Below the pieces are notes generated by a model. It made no database searches. It was not told the DNA's origin and saw nothing but the letters and a program-made list of their open reading frames with translations. Shown here in pieces: positions 52,613-63,119 of a DNA stretch of 64,000 nucleotides (within the stretch, counting starts at the first letter, position 1; the number at the start of each line of letters is the position of its first letter). The position numbers and the translations under genes are program-made. The DNA comes from Symsagittifera roscoffensis (Eukaryota > Xenacoelomorpha > Acoela > Convolutidae). The stretch spans positions 48,997,892-49,061,891 of the forward strand of contig NC_087069.1 of the NCBI RefSeq assembly GCF_963678635.1, in the 5' to 3' direction.

Positions 52613-53504
52613 CTCCACATACACCGAGACACAAAACTCAAGAATTGAGCAGAAACTTTTGATAAAGTATGCTTAAATTTTGTGGGTGAACTTAATCCCT
52701 TTAACGAGATTCTGTAGGTATGTGCTAATGTATCTATGTATGAATAAAAGCTTGTTTGATTGTAAAAGTGCAAGATTTACAATTTTTAGGGTATAAAAGT
52801 AAAATTTTATGCACAATATAAGTATGTTGGTGTTTATATACTTATACACTTGAGTGTAAATTGTATGAACGTATGTGGCAGTATGTGAAAGTATGAAATA
52901 TTATATAACAAAACCTTTTTGGACGCTAAATTACCAATTACAGCTACAAAAAAAAATCCTTAACTAAACTCTATCTGTTTTAATAGATATCATTGACTCA
53001 AAATGATATCAAAAGAAGAAAATCAGAATCAAAATAAGATAAAAAAAAGTTTTTTTTTCAAAGATTTAAAGCTGCATGCAAACTTGAGACCATATTAACT
53101 TTTAAAAATACAATTAAATTAGTTGAGCCCAAACTTAAGACTAATTTGACCTCTAAAACTTAAATTAGGATATTTTCCGACTGATCATAAATTGCTCTAA
53201 ACTGAGGTAAAACAAGGATATAGAGCTTCTCAGTACAACACTAGCGTGCATTTCTTGAGCATTTGCAGTGTACGTTGAAGATAAACTAAAAAACCAAATT
53301 ATTTTTTAAAAACATCAACATTTTTATAATTTTTTTTACATATTGGCCGAATACTGCTACTGTCTAATTAGTGAATCATAATCCGTATCTATAATCGTAG
53401 ATGAAGGGACAAAAAAGAAGCAAAAATCAAATTTTGTATCTGTAAAACACCATCCGGCTAAATGTTTTACCAAATTTGCCTTTTTTTTCGTTTGTGACTG
53501 GCCA
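52613..53504. other. AT-rich spacer, nothing recognised
   Basis: Contains A-runs and short TATGTGxAAGTATG-like repeats at 52,850-52,900. No ORF above 60 codons with any family likeness. Confidence 0.4.
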
Positions 53505-53900
53505 TTATAGATTGTTAAATCAGTTGTGCGGCAAACTCATTTTTGTGTTTCTTAAAGAGTAGACTTGAGTAAATCAGCGGAGCGGAAAAATCATTTTCCT
53601 GTTTCATCGATTCGAAAGTGGTCCTGAAATATTGACTAAATCAGTGATTTTGGAAAACTCAACTTTCTGTTCCTTATAAAGTAAATGTGACTAAATCAGC
53701 AAAGTCGAAAAATCAATTAGCTGTTTCATCATAAGTGTGCTTGAAACCTTGACTAAATCAGCGGTTCGGATAACTCAATTTTCAGTTTCTTAAAATGTAA
53801 ACTTGACTACATTAGTGAAACCGAAAAATCATTTAGCTGTTTCTTCAAAAGTGTGCTTGAAAGCTTGACTAAATCAGCAGCGTGGAAAGTGTAATTAGAT
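53505..53900. repeat. Dimeric minisatellite with GACTAAATCAGC core
   Basis: The core recurs at about 53,567, 53,634, 53,689, 53,751, 53,804 and 53,867. Spacings alternate 67, 55, 62, 53 and 63, so the array is built from a dimer of about 117-122 bp with two monomer types. One type contains AAAAATCATTTAGCTGTTTC, the other AACTCAATTTTCAGTTTCTT. About six monomers, well diverged. Confidence 0.75.
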
Positions 53901-56889
53901 GTTTCTTTTAATTACCGAGTTACTGTTGCATCAGCAAAAAGTGTAGTTGACAAAGCTTTTGCCACCACCTACTAATTGCATGCCTTACCTAATTATCGCA
54001 CAATTCTAGCGTGCTTTTGATGAAATATTTCCTTCGTTAATTATTTTCGTTTCTACATCTGATCTGGTTACATGCTCTCTCAAAATTGCATCCGGCTAGC
54101 AACTTTCCAGTAGTTTTATCTCTCACGTATCAAAGTTTCAATCCCATATTCTTAAAAATGGCAGAGCAAACGACAAAATTGTGATAAAAAATAGTTCAAT
54201 TTCTCATCGAAAATTAAAAAGGTGCAACTTTTTTTCGGTGACTGTAGTTGTTGTGTTTTTCCTGTCACGAAAAAGAAATTCAACAAGGACTGAATTATCA
54301 ATACCTGAGTTACCGTGGCTTTTAAATATCGATCGTTATTTTTCTACCGTTGCAGATAAACGTTCGCCCGGCTACTAAGTGGTTTTACGTTCTCATTAAT
54401 TACTGCGCTTCAAAATATTTGAAAATTCATAATATTCTTTGGAGAAAACTTTTTTTTACTACTTGCACTCAAAATCCAATTCTTCTTTATCACGAGAAGT
54501 TAATCTGAAACATACCTGATTTGAAACTTAGCGACATTTGTTCTCCAATAGCTGATCATCACGAAATTGGCGCCAGCTAAAAACACTTTATATAACGTTT
54601 TTTTTTCCAAATCCGCTCGCTCATCTTTCTTCCCTGAGTTCTATTGCAAGTTCTATATCAAGCAGCTACAACAACTAAATGAAGCTTCTCGTCTTTTGTG
54701 CCCGCTTTCAGGTTTGAACAAAACCTTCAAACCGTAGTTATTGTTTTTACGAGCTCGCATTGATAACATTTTTTTTCCATAAATTTGTATAAAGTTTGTA
54801 AGCCAAGTTTCACTAAAATGATTACTCTAAATTGATTCTTGAATGCTTTACAATTATTGAAGTTCCCCTAAGATATTTCACCTTTTTCTCTCTAAATGTA
54901 GTGTTATTTCTTGAAATTAAACTTTTACAAATTTTTTTTTTTGTTAAAATGTAGACCACTGCATGCAGATGCCAAGGCCTTTGCGTTTCTACGCGCACGG
55001 ACCGCCCATGGATTATAATCGTTTATAATTGACTCCAGAGACAAAAAAAAATTCATAATGATCCGTTACAGATGTAGAACTCAGATTACAAAATTGATTG
55101 TGATCGATTACTTATGAAAAAAAACAATCCATTACAACCCATTTTTTGGCAGAAAATTCGATTACTTTTGCCAAGATAACTCATTATAATCGATTTTTTG
55201 AAATACAAACCATCAAAATCCACTATAATCGATTTTAGTCAATTTTAATTTTTAGAACTACCTTCGATTGTTTCTGCAGAAAATTTGCATTTTTGCAAGC
55301 TTTGGAAGAAATGTAAAAATTGTATGCAATGTCTTTTCCTAAATGCCATGACTCAACGTCGCCCAAGTTTTTTATCTCTTCCACAATTAAATCGGGGTAA
55401 ACTGGTCGTTTCCTTTGATTTCTTTTTGTGTTTCGCGGCTTTTTTGAGCATTTGTAATAATGCTGAACTCTTTCATTCATATATCTCCTAAAATTGGTTT
55501 TATTTTAAAATTTTCCCGAAAACTTAATTTTTTTTTGTGTATGTCAGTCTTTTCTCAAACTTACTGCGTTTGTCTTGTTTGTTGTCAGCATAACTTTGAG
55601 ACAATAATTGTTGTAAGCATAATTGGAATGCTTAACTTTGATATGTTTTGACGCGCAATTACGAAGATTTTTTTCTGGCATAACTAGCTACGTAGAACGC
55701 TATAATTCAGAGGGCAGGCTCCTGATCAGTATTTGAATAGATGGAAGCGTGGTTCAACGTGAAAAATTTCCTTTAAAGAGTTGTTGGCGCCAAAAATTGT
55801 TCTTTGTTCTTGTGCCATTTGCGAAGACTTCAAATTCTGAGAAAGCAGCCGAAATGTCTTTTCGCGACTACTTTTTGTGAGTAGCAAAATCTCAACAAAA
55901 TTAGCCCGTAGAAGAAAAATGGAGCAATGGTTAGCATTGAAGCAAACTAAATTAACCACGACGAATTGAACCAAACATGGAACTTTGCAATCATATATTA
56001 AGAAACACTAAAGAATTTTCATATGTCATATTACCATCATATGCCATAAAACGAAAAAAAAAATCAATTCAAAATCGATCAGACTTTCAGGATGATTGGA
56101 ATCAAATTACCATACTTTCAAGCATACTTTTATCGCACTGTGCTTTAAAAGCTTCCGCTGAAAAAAAAGCGGAAACGAGTTTCCATTAAACCTATTGTAA
56201 AACTGTAAGTCATAATGCTTAAAAACTCCCCGTCGAAATGCACAAGTTTTTCACAAACTTTAGATATTTTTAGCATGTCTCTTTCCTTTGATGGCTGTGT
56301 TGATGCACTATCAAACTAATACAAAATATCTATGATAAAATTTTAGACTTTTTTTACTTAGGTAAGCGCGTGCTCATAAAGTGGTCTCACTTTTTAGTAA
56401 ATCTGCCATTTAAGCTATTAAACAATATTTGAGTAGTCTGCCATCATCTGGGTCTAGATTCAGAAAAAAATCCGTAAACAAAAACTGCGACATGAAATAC
56501 CTAATAGTGACCAATGTTTGCAACAGCTTCATTCATGTTCAAGACCATTTTTTTCAATTTTCTTCAAAATTGAATGTCAGTTTTTTAAGTTTAAAGTTAC
56601 GGTTTTACAGTTACGGTACAGTTAACAGTTATTTTTGATACAGAAATTTTTTTTTTTAACACAAAAAAATTTTCTCAAAAAGAAAATGTAATTAGAGTTC
56701 ATTTTGCTTTTTAGGTTGTTTTTGTTTTTGAGCCAAATCTATAAAATCAAGTTCGGATTTCCTGGGTGTTTGGAATGAAAAACCAACAATTTGAGAAGAC
56801 GTTTTATCGTATTGTGCTGAAAAATAACCGCGCAAACAACCGAATGTCGTTCAAATCGGTCTAGTAAACCCACTATAGTCATTCAAGAA

Positions 56890-57658
56890 GGGTTATCTTG
56901 CCAGATCTTGCATGATTCCTGCAATTGAGGGTCATTTGGAAATTTTTGCAAGATGTAGGTTATCTTGCAAGATCTTGCAAACAAGAGTGAGATTATTTTG
57001 CAAGTATCTTGCGAGATTGTTGCAAGATCTTGTAAGATAACGTACTGTAATTTAAAAAAAATTTATTTTGAGCACAAGAAAAGTACTATGAAGATCCATT
57101 TTGATTTTGTCTATGGTCACAAAGAAATATAACTATAAATTCAGATCAAGACTTCAGTTTGACCAAATTCTAAAATAGTTCATACTTAAGCTCATTTTTC
57201 AGTTTTCGTAATGTAAGAAGTTTCAGGTTGAGGTTTCAGTTTAATTTATTTTTTAATTTTATTGAAATCATTCATTTAATTTTGCAGCTCTAGTGATTGA
57301 AGTTTTTATTTGCGTTTCTTATGTCAAAGTTCTAATAAATAGAGTCAATTAGCTTGAGATATTTTGCATATTGTGTTTAAATGAATACGATAAACAATTA
57401 TGCGGTTATTTTTTTCTATTTTATCTTCTATTGATTTGTTTATTCAATAAAAAGGATAAAATTTGTTTGTGGTATTGCTTCCTTCGTACACAAAATATTT
57501 AGGTTCTTTAATCTGTTATAAAGCTGTTTTTTTCTCACAAAAAATCAAATAATTAAATATTTTTCTTAAAAACGCTTATTTTTAAAATTATCTATAGCAA
57601 GATCTTGCATTTTTAAAAACATGCATTGCCTCTTAAGAATCTTGCAAGATAACCTCCC
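56890..57658. mobile_element. ATCTTGCAAGAT-type TIR element, copy 2
   Basis: Same element as 38,063-38,830, inherited with the duplication. Starts GGGTTATCTTGCCAGATCTT, and the right end reads CTTGCAAGATAACCTCCC, whose reverse complement GGGAGGTTATCTTGCAAG makes a clear inverted pair with the left end. About 769 bp, non-coding. Confidence 0.62.
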
Positions 57659-58174
57659 TTGATCGACCTTGTAAACTAATAAACTTCATTTATTGGAAAC
57701 TCGCCGACAAAATGCAGAAGTTTTCCAGTAACTTTAAGTTCTTTTACCTCAATGAGCGGCTGTTTTGCTGCCAGGTCAAACTACTGATAATATACTAAAA
57801 GTTCTAAATTTAAGCAGGCGCGTAATCACAAAAATAATTTAAACTTTTCTCTTAAGTTTTGGATGAAGTAATCACAAAAATAATTTAAACTTTTCTCTTA
57901 AGTTTTGGTCATCATCTAGGCCTTCAATCAAAAAAAAAAAAAAAACTTCAACATATTATATCTTATTGAGACCAATCTTAGCTACTTTTTTAAAACAATG
58001 TTCACTTTCTTATAAAAAAAACTAATGTCCATTTTTTATTTTGAAGGTTGTAATCGTAATTGCAAAAATTTCTTCCAAAAAAAGGTTTTCAAATATGCAA
58101 TATCATCAACAAAACAAATGTTTTATCTGATTTTTTTTTCATTTCATTTGGTGCAATTTGGTTTGGCGGGGTAA

Positions 58175-58378
58175 TTGGTCAAAAAGATCTGTGTACAGAA
58201 ATCTTATCTATATCTGTGCAAAATGGGGAGCCAGAATATCACAACAGAAAACCAAACGTCATGCCTTGAGTTAACTCCCACTCAAAGGGTTCACCGATCT
58301 GTTCAACAAGGAAAACCAAAAATTAGAAAATTTCAGAATTTTTTTTTCACAGAAAAAACGACCAGGAAAAAAAATTGA
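58175..58378 (+). CDS. Small conserved ORF, duplication copy 2
   Basis: 67 codons. Shares KMGSQNITTENQTSCLELTP and the basic tail with the ORF at 39,716-39,958. The N-terminus differs (MVKKICVQKSYLYLC against LVRKICEQIPYLYLS) because of indels. Unrecognised. The frame reading CFICKTNNIVLVRVCHVDKV lies just downstream (58,404-58,480) and runs into the GCTCAAA-rich insertion. Confidence 0.3.
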   Translation: MVKKICVQKSYLYLCKMGSQNITTENQTSCLELTPTQRVHRSVQQGKPKIRKFQNFFFTEKTTRKKN

Positions 58379-58514
58379 AAAGATGTAATTTTCATGATCT
58401 CAGATGCTCAACGAATGTTTCATCTGCAAAACTAACAACATAGTTCTCGTAAGAGTTTGTCATGTTGACAAAGTTGGCATGTCTTGGAGTTCTACATTAC
58501 ACCGTACGACAATG

Positions 58515-59433
58515 CCCGGGTCGAGACCCCGCTCAAAAACCGCTCAAGATATGAGCGGTTTGAGCGGTTTTTCAGCAAGAGTTGAGCTGTTTGAGTTTTT
58601 TGAGCGGTTTGTTTTAAAAACCCGCTTAAACCCCTCAAGTCTTGCTTATAAAACCGCTCAAAAACCGCTCATTTCTTGCTGTGACTTTATAACTGTTTCT
58701 CAAGCAAAATTTGAGCTGTTTTTAAGCGGTTTTTGAGCGGTCTTATAAAGAAAACCGATTAAAACCAACAAAAAGGCCTTGAAAGGTAACGTGACAACGG
58801 GTTGACCTCCATAAACCGAAAATGCTTACCTTACATTTCCCCACACCGAAAAAGCTTATCATACAATTGCCTGCATCAAATGTATGGAAAAAAATCTAAT
58901 CATACAATTTTCATACAGTTTCAACAAACCATTGAAAAAAGATTCAATCTAGTTTCTCCAGCTTTTTGAACCAAATACAACAGTCTGGTGATGAAAAATA
59001 ACTATGTTTAATTTTTTTTTTTGAAAAAAAAATGGTTATCATACAATTTCCATATATGAAAAATGAAAGATAATCATTTTTTAATGAAAGGCAAGATTTT
59101 CAGAAATTGTTCATATTAGTTAAGAGTGTTTTTGCTCAATTTAAAGGACATTGCTGATCAAAAACAAAAATTTAATTTGAAGCTAAAAAATAGTTATCAT
59201 ACAATTTCCCTATATGAAAATTGCGCGGTTCTTGAGCGTTTTTTTTTTTAGGTAAACCGCTCAAAACCGTTCAAATCTTGCGCGGTTTTTGAGCGTTTTT
59301 TTCTCAGATGAACCGTTTAAAAACCGCTCAAACCGCTCATTTTAAAGCAAGATGTTGAGCGTAATTGTCTAAAAAAACCGCTCAAACCGCTCAAATCTTG
59401 CTTCAAATTAGGTGAAAAATCTCGACTCGGGTG
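58515..59433 (+). mobile_element. GCTCAAA-rich non-autonomous element, complete copy
   Basis: The ends CCCGGGTCGAGA and TCTCGACTCGGGTG form an inverted repeat of about 12 bp. Just inside each end are 200-300 bp packed with CCGCTCAAA/TTTGAGCGG repeats in both orientations; the centre holds ATCATACAATTTTCATA-type repeats. There is no ORF. Duplication copy 1 has the uninterrupted site at 40,084-40,087 (CATG|GCAA), which fixes the insertion at 919 bp with a target duplication of at most one or two bases. Superfamily not assigned. Confidence 0.8.
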
Positions 59434-59589
59434 GCAAAAACCTCCAAAAATGTTATTACGCAAATCCAGGTGCTGAAAATTGTAAGTGCAATCAGCGTAA
59501 AAGGTAACTTTTAAGGCCGAACCAGGTGGAAGTTTTCAAAGAATCGACCAAAAACGGAGAGTTTAGAACCGTTGAAATGGCGATCCATT

Positions 59590-59830
59590 ATAGAAAACGA
59601 AAGCGTAATCGTTTCTAGTTTACACAATGTATTTGAGTTTTTGTTGCTTTGATCTTTGATTTGATTATAAATTAGTTGGTTGCACGTGTTTGCTAATTCA
59701 GTTTTGCATTTTTCCAGTTTTGTATTTGCTGAGTTCTGTTTTTCAAATTCTTTCCCGGAGTTTTCCTGATTGCATGTGAAAAGTTGAAGTCATCTAAGAT
59801 GGTTGTCAATTGTCAAATTGGCATATAACA
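59590..59830 (-). repeat. Probable 3' LTR remnant of the BEL/Pao element
   Basis: On the minus strand a purine tract (AAATGGGGCCGAG, about 59,831-59,843) is followed directly by TGTTATATGCCAATTTGAC, a typical polypurine-tract/LTR junction. The LTR would then run to about 59,590, where the segmental duplication ends. The other LTR is outside the window, so boundary and age are not measurable. Confidence 0.5.
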
Positions 59831-60114
59831 CTCGGCCCCATTTAGCTGTTGCAAAATAAATTGAGAAAAAAGGGGTGGGGTAGTTCCTACTTACAAAGTT
59901 TAAAACGCTGGCTTAACGGTCGTTTAAGTGTCAGTTGAAGTTATCGCTATGGCTGTCGGCGCAAGGCTGCTTTGGGGTGAGGCTCTCACTGCCGTGAATC
60001 TTCGTTTGCTGGTTGATTGCAATAATCCGGACTAACAGGTGCTAGTCTAATGGCTGGCATTGACACAATTTTGTATCTTAATTTGACGAAGTAAACGCGG
60101 AAGTAAACGCGTCA

Positions 60115-60836
60115 TCGTCGTTCGGTTTGTTTCATGTGATCCGTCCAACTGACCAGAGTCCTCGTGGCGTCATATCCTGAAGAATCCAGACAATTTCTCC
60201 TATTTTGATAGGCGGCGTTTTTTTTGTCCATTGTTGTCTTGGCAGTAGTGTTGGGATAAACTGCTTCATCAAGCGTTTCCAAATATGGGTTGCGAGTTGT
60301 TGGGCGAATTTCCATTGTCGACTGAGTGTTGAGGGCTGTTGGGTTTTTAGAGGTGGCATGCTGGCATGCGCTCTCCCGAGAAGAAAATGATTTGGGGTGA
60401 GGGCTTCAACAACATCGGGTGATGCTGAAAATGTAGTGATGGGTGTTGCGTTCATGAAGTGTTCAACTTCGCTTAGAACGGTGTTGAATAATTCGTCTCT
60501 TAGAATCTGGCTTCCTATGATGGCATAGAACGAGTCTTCGACTGATCTTATGAGTCGTTCCCATACACCTCCAAAATGAGGAGCATAGGTAGCGTTTGTG
60601 GCCCATACAATCTGATGGTTGGCGTAGAGTTGTCCTGTAATATTGGCGTCGAAGTGTCTGTTGAGTTTTTTTTCATATGCGGTGAAATTTGTACCGTTAT
60701 CAGAAACAATTTTGGCTGGTTGTCCTCTGCGTTCAAAGAATCGCCTTAAAGTATTGATGAAGGCGTCAGCTGATTGGTCCTGGCACATCTCAAGATGTAC
60801 GGCTCGTGTTGTTAGGCAAGTCAAGTATTTAGCAGT
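60115..60836 (-). pseudogene. BEL/Pao integrase core and C-terminal domain, repeat unit 1
   Basis: MTCLTTRAVHLEMCQDQSAD, IVSDNGTNFTAYEKKLNRHF, FGGVWERLIRSVEDSFYAII, LTPNHFLLGRAHASMPPL and IKIGEIVWILQDMTPRGLW follow in order. These are the later two catalytic blocks (DNGTNF, and E of WERLIRSVE) and the DUF5641-type end. The core starts in mid-domain at the tandem junction. This unit is the longest open one of the three. Confidence 0.85.
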
Positions 60837-61093
60837 TGCTAAATAAATTGAGAAAAAGGGTTGGGGTAGTTCCTACTTATAAAACATAAAACGCTGGCTT
60901 AACGGTCGTTCAAGTGTCAGTTGAAGTTATCGGCTATGGCTGTCGGCGCAAAGCTGCTTTGGGGTGAGGTTCTCATTGTCATGAATCTTCGTTTGCTGGT
61001 TGATTGCAATAATCCGGACTAACAGGTGCTAGTCTAATGGCTGGTATTGACTCAATTCTGTCTTTTATTTTGACGAAGTAAACGCGGATCTGG

Positions 61094-61817
61094 TCATTGT
61101 CGTTTGGTTTGTTTCATGTTATCCGTCCAATTGGCCAGAGTCCTCGTGGCGTCATATCCTGAAGAATCCAGACAATTTCTCCTATTTTGATAGGCGGCGT
61201 CTTTTTTGTCCCTCGTTGTCTTGGCAGTAGTGTTGGGATAAACTCCTTCATCAAGCGTTTCCAAATTTGGGTTGCGAGTTGTTGGGCGATTTTCCATTGT
61301 CGACTGAGTGTTGAGGGCTGTTGGGTTTGTAGAGGTGGCATGCTGGCATGCGCTCTTCCGAGAAGAAAATGGTTTGGGTGAGGGCTTCAACATCATCGGG
61401 CGATGATGAAACTGTAGTGATGGGTCTTGCGTTCACGAAGTGTTCAACTTCGCTTAGAACGGTGTTGAATAATTCGTCTCTTAGAATCTGGCTTCCTATG
61501 ATGGCATAGAACGAGTCTTCGACTGATCTTATGAGTCGTTCCCATACACCTCCAAAATGAGGAGCATAGGTAGCGTTTGTGGCCCATACAATCTGATGGT
61601 TGGCGTAGAGTTGTCCTGTAATATTGGCGTCGAAGTGTCTGTTGAGTTTTTTTTCATATGCGGTGAAATTTGTACCGTTATCAGAAACAATTTTGGCTGG
61701 TTGTCCTCTGCGTTCAAAGAATCGCCTTAAAGTATTGATGAAGGCGTCAGCTGATTGGTCCTGGCACATCTCAAGATGTACGGCTCGTGTTGTTAGGCAA
61801 GTCAAGTATTTAGCAGT
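61094..61817 (-). pseudogene. BEL/Pao integrase, repeat unit 2
   Basis: Same blocks as unit 1. The core half (61,412-61,817) is nearly identical to unit 1 and the C-terminal half (61,094-61,411) nearly identical to unit 3. Broken between the two halves. Begins at the same tandem junction. Confidence 0.85.
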
Positions 61818-62074
61818 TGCTAAATAAATTGAGAAAAAGGGTTGGGGTAGTTCCTACTTATAAAACATAAAACGCTGGCTTAACGGTCGTTCAAGTGTCA
61901 GTTGAAGTTATCGGCTATGGCTGTCGGCGCAAAGCTGCTTTGGGGTGAGATTCTCATTGTCATGAATCTTCGTTTGCTGGTTGATTGCAATAATCCGGAC
62001 TAACAGGTGCTAGTCTAATGGCTGGTATTGACTCAATTCTGTCTTTTATTTTGACGAAGTAAACGCGGATCTGG

Positions 62075-63119
62075 TCATTGTCGTTTGGTTTGTTTCATGT
62101 TATCCGTCCAATTGGCCAGAGTCCTCGTGGCGTCATATCCTGAAGAATCCAGACAATTTCTCCTATTTTGATAGGCGGCGTCTTTTTTGTCCCTCGTTGT
62201 CTTGGCAGTAGTGTTGGGATAAACTCCTTCATCAAGCGTTTCCAAATTTGGGTTGCGAGTTGTTGGGCGATTTTCCATTGTCGACTGAGTGTTGAGGGCT
62301 GTTGGGTTTGTAGAGGTGGCATGCTGGCATGCGCTCTTCCGAGAAGAAAATGGTTTGGGTGAGGGCTTCAACATCATCGGGCGATGATGAAACTGTAGTG
62401 ATGGGTCTTGCGTTCACGAAGTGTTCAACTTCGCAAAGAATGGTGTTGAATATGTCGTCTGTTAGAATCTGGCTTCCTATGATGGCATTGAACGAGTCTT
62501 TGACTGATCTTATGAGTCGTTCCCATACACCTCCGAAATGAGGAGCATAGGCAGGGTTGAAGGTCCATTCAATCTGATGATTGGCGTAGAATTGTCCTGT
62601 AACATTGGCGTCGAAGTGTCAGTTGAGTTTTTTTCGGATGCTGTGAAATTTGTACCGTTATCAGAAACAATTTTGGCTGGTTGTCCTCTGCGTGCGAAAA
62701 ATCGCCATAAAGTATTGATGAAGGCGTCGGCTGATTGGTCCTGGCACATCTCAAGATGTACGGCTCGTGTTGTTAGGCAAGTCAATATAACGCTGTAGCG
62801 TTTGTTGTAGTTTCCTGCGGTTTTCGAAGCAAACGGTCCAAAGAGATCTAATCCTGTTAATCTTCTGGAAATCTGAAGGCGGGTAGGGGCGCAAGTTCCG
62901 GCTGTAGTCCATTTGCCTGTTGTCGTCAGCAGTCGTAACGGTTTTTTTGACTTTGTCAATGTGTGCGCGAACACAGAGAATCCAATACTTGTTTTGAAGA
63001 ATATTTTTTAAGTGCTGGCGTGGCGAATGCTGGTTGTCTTTGTGAGTTTGTCCTATAAATAGGTGAACTGCTGGGTGGTTTCCAGCAAGGATAGTCCGGT
63101 GTTTTATGCAATAGTCCAA
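62075..63119 (-). pseudogene. BEL/Pao integrase, unit 3, continuous with the parent element
   Basis: Here the integrase core is not cut at the tandem junction. It continues upstream through DLFGPFASKTAGNYNKRYSV (first catalytic aspartate region) into the zinc domain (YCIKHRTILAGNHPAVHLFI, HLKNILQNKYWILCVRAHI). So this is the original 3' region of the element entering from the right. Broken in several places. Confidence 0.8.

Larger units (their letters stand above)
54069..59587 (+). repeat. Segmental duplication, copy 2
   Basis: Direct repeat of 34,119-40,240 (see blocks there). Relative to copy 1 it lacks 34,650-35,415 and 39,255-39,655. It has about 120 extra bp near 55,030-55,150 and carries a 919-bp insertion at 58,515-59,433. 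Its right end at about 59,587 abuts the BEL/Pao element, which may have cut it. The unshared middle (55,401-56,400) holds only short ORFs, for example 55,726-55,974 minus and 55,977-56,189 plus, none recognised. Confidence 0.88.
59841..62430 (-). repeat. Three tandem units of about 981-989 bp from the BEL/Pao 3' region
   Basis: Units start at about 59,841, 60,830 and 61,811, each with GCTGTTGC/GCAGTTGCTAAATAAATTG. Each carries the element's 3' untranslated part and the integrase core/C-terminal end. 60,838-61,440 is nearly identical to 61,819-62,421, and 60,431-60,836 to 61,412-61,817. The outer parts (59,847-60,430 and beyond 62,422) differ more. This mosaic is what unequal crossing-over between two related copies would leave; an assembly error is the alternative. 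Confidence 0.85.

Noticed and set aside
52473-52773. Arg/Glu- and Ser/Leu-rich ORFs around the GA run
   Set aside because: Pure translation of a dinucleotide repeat.
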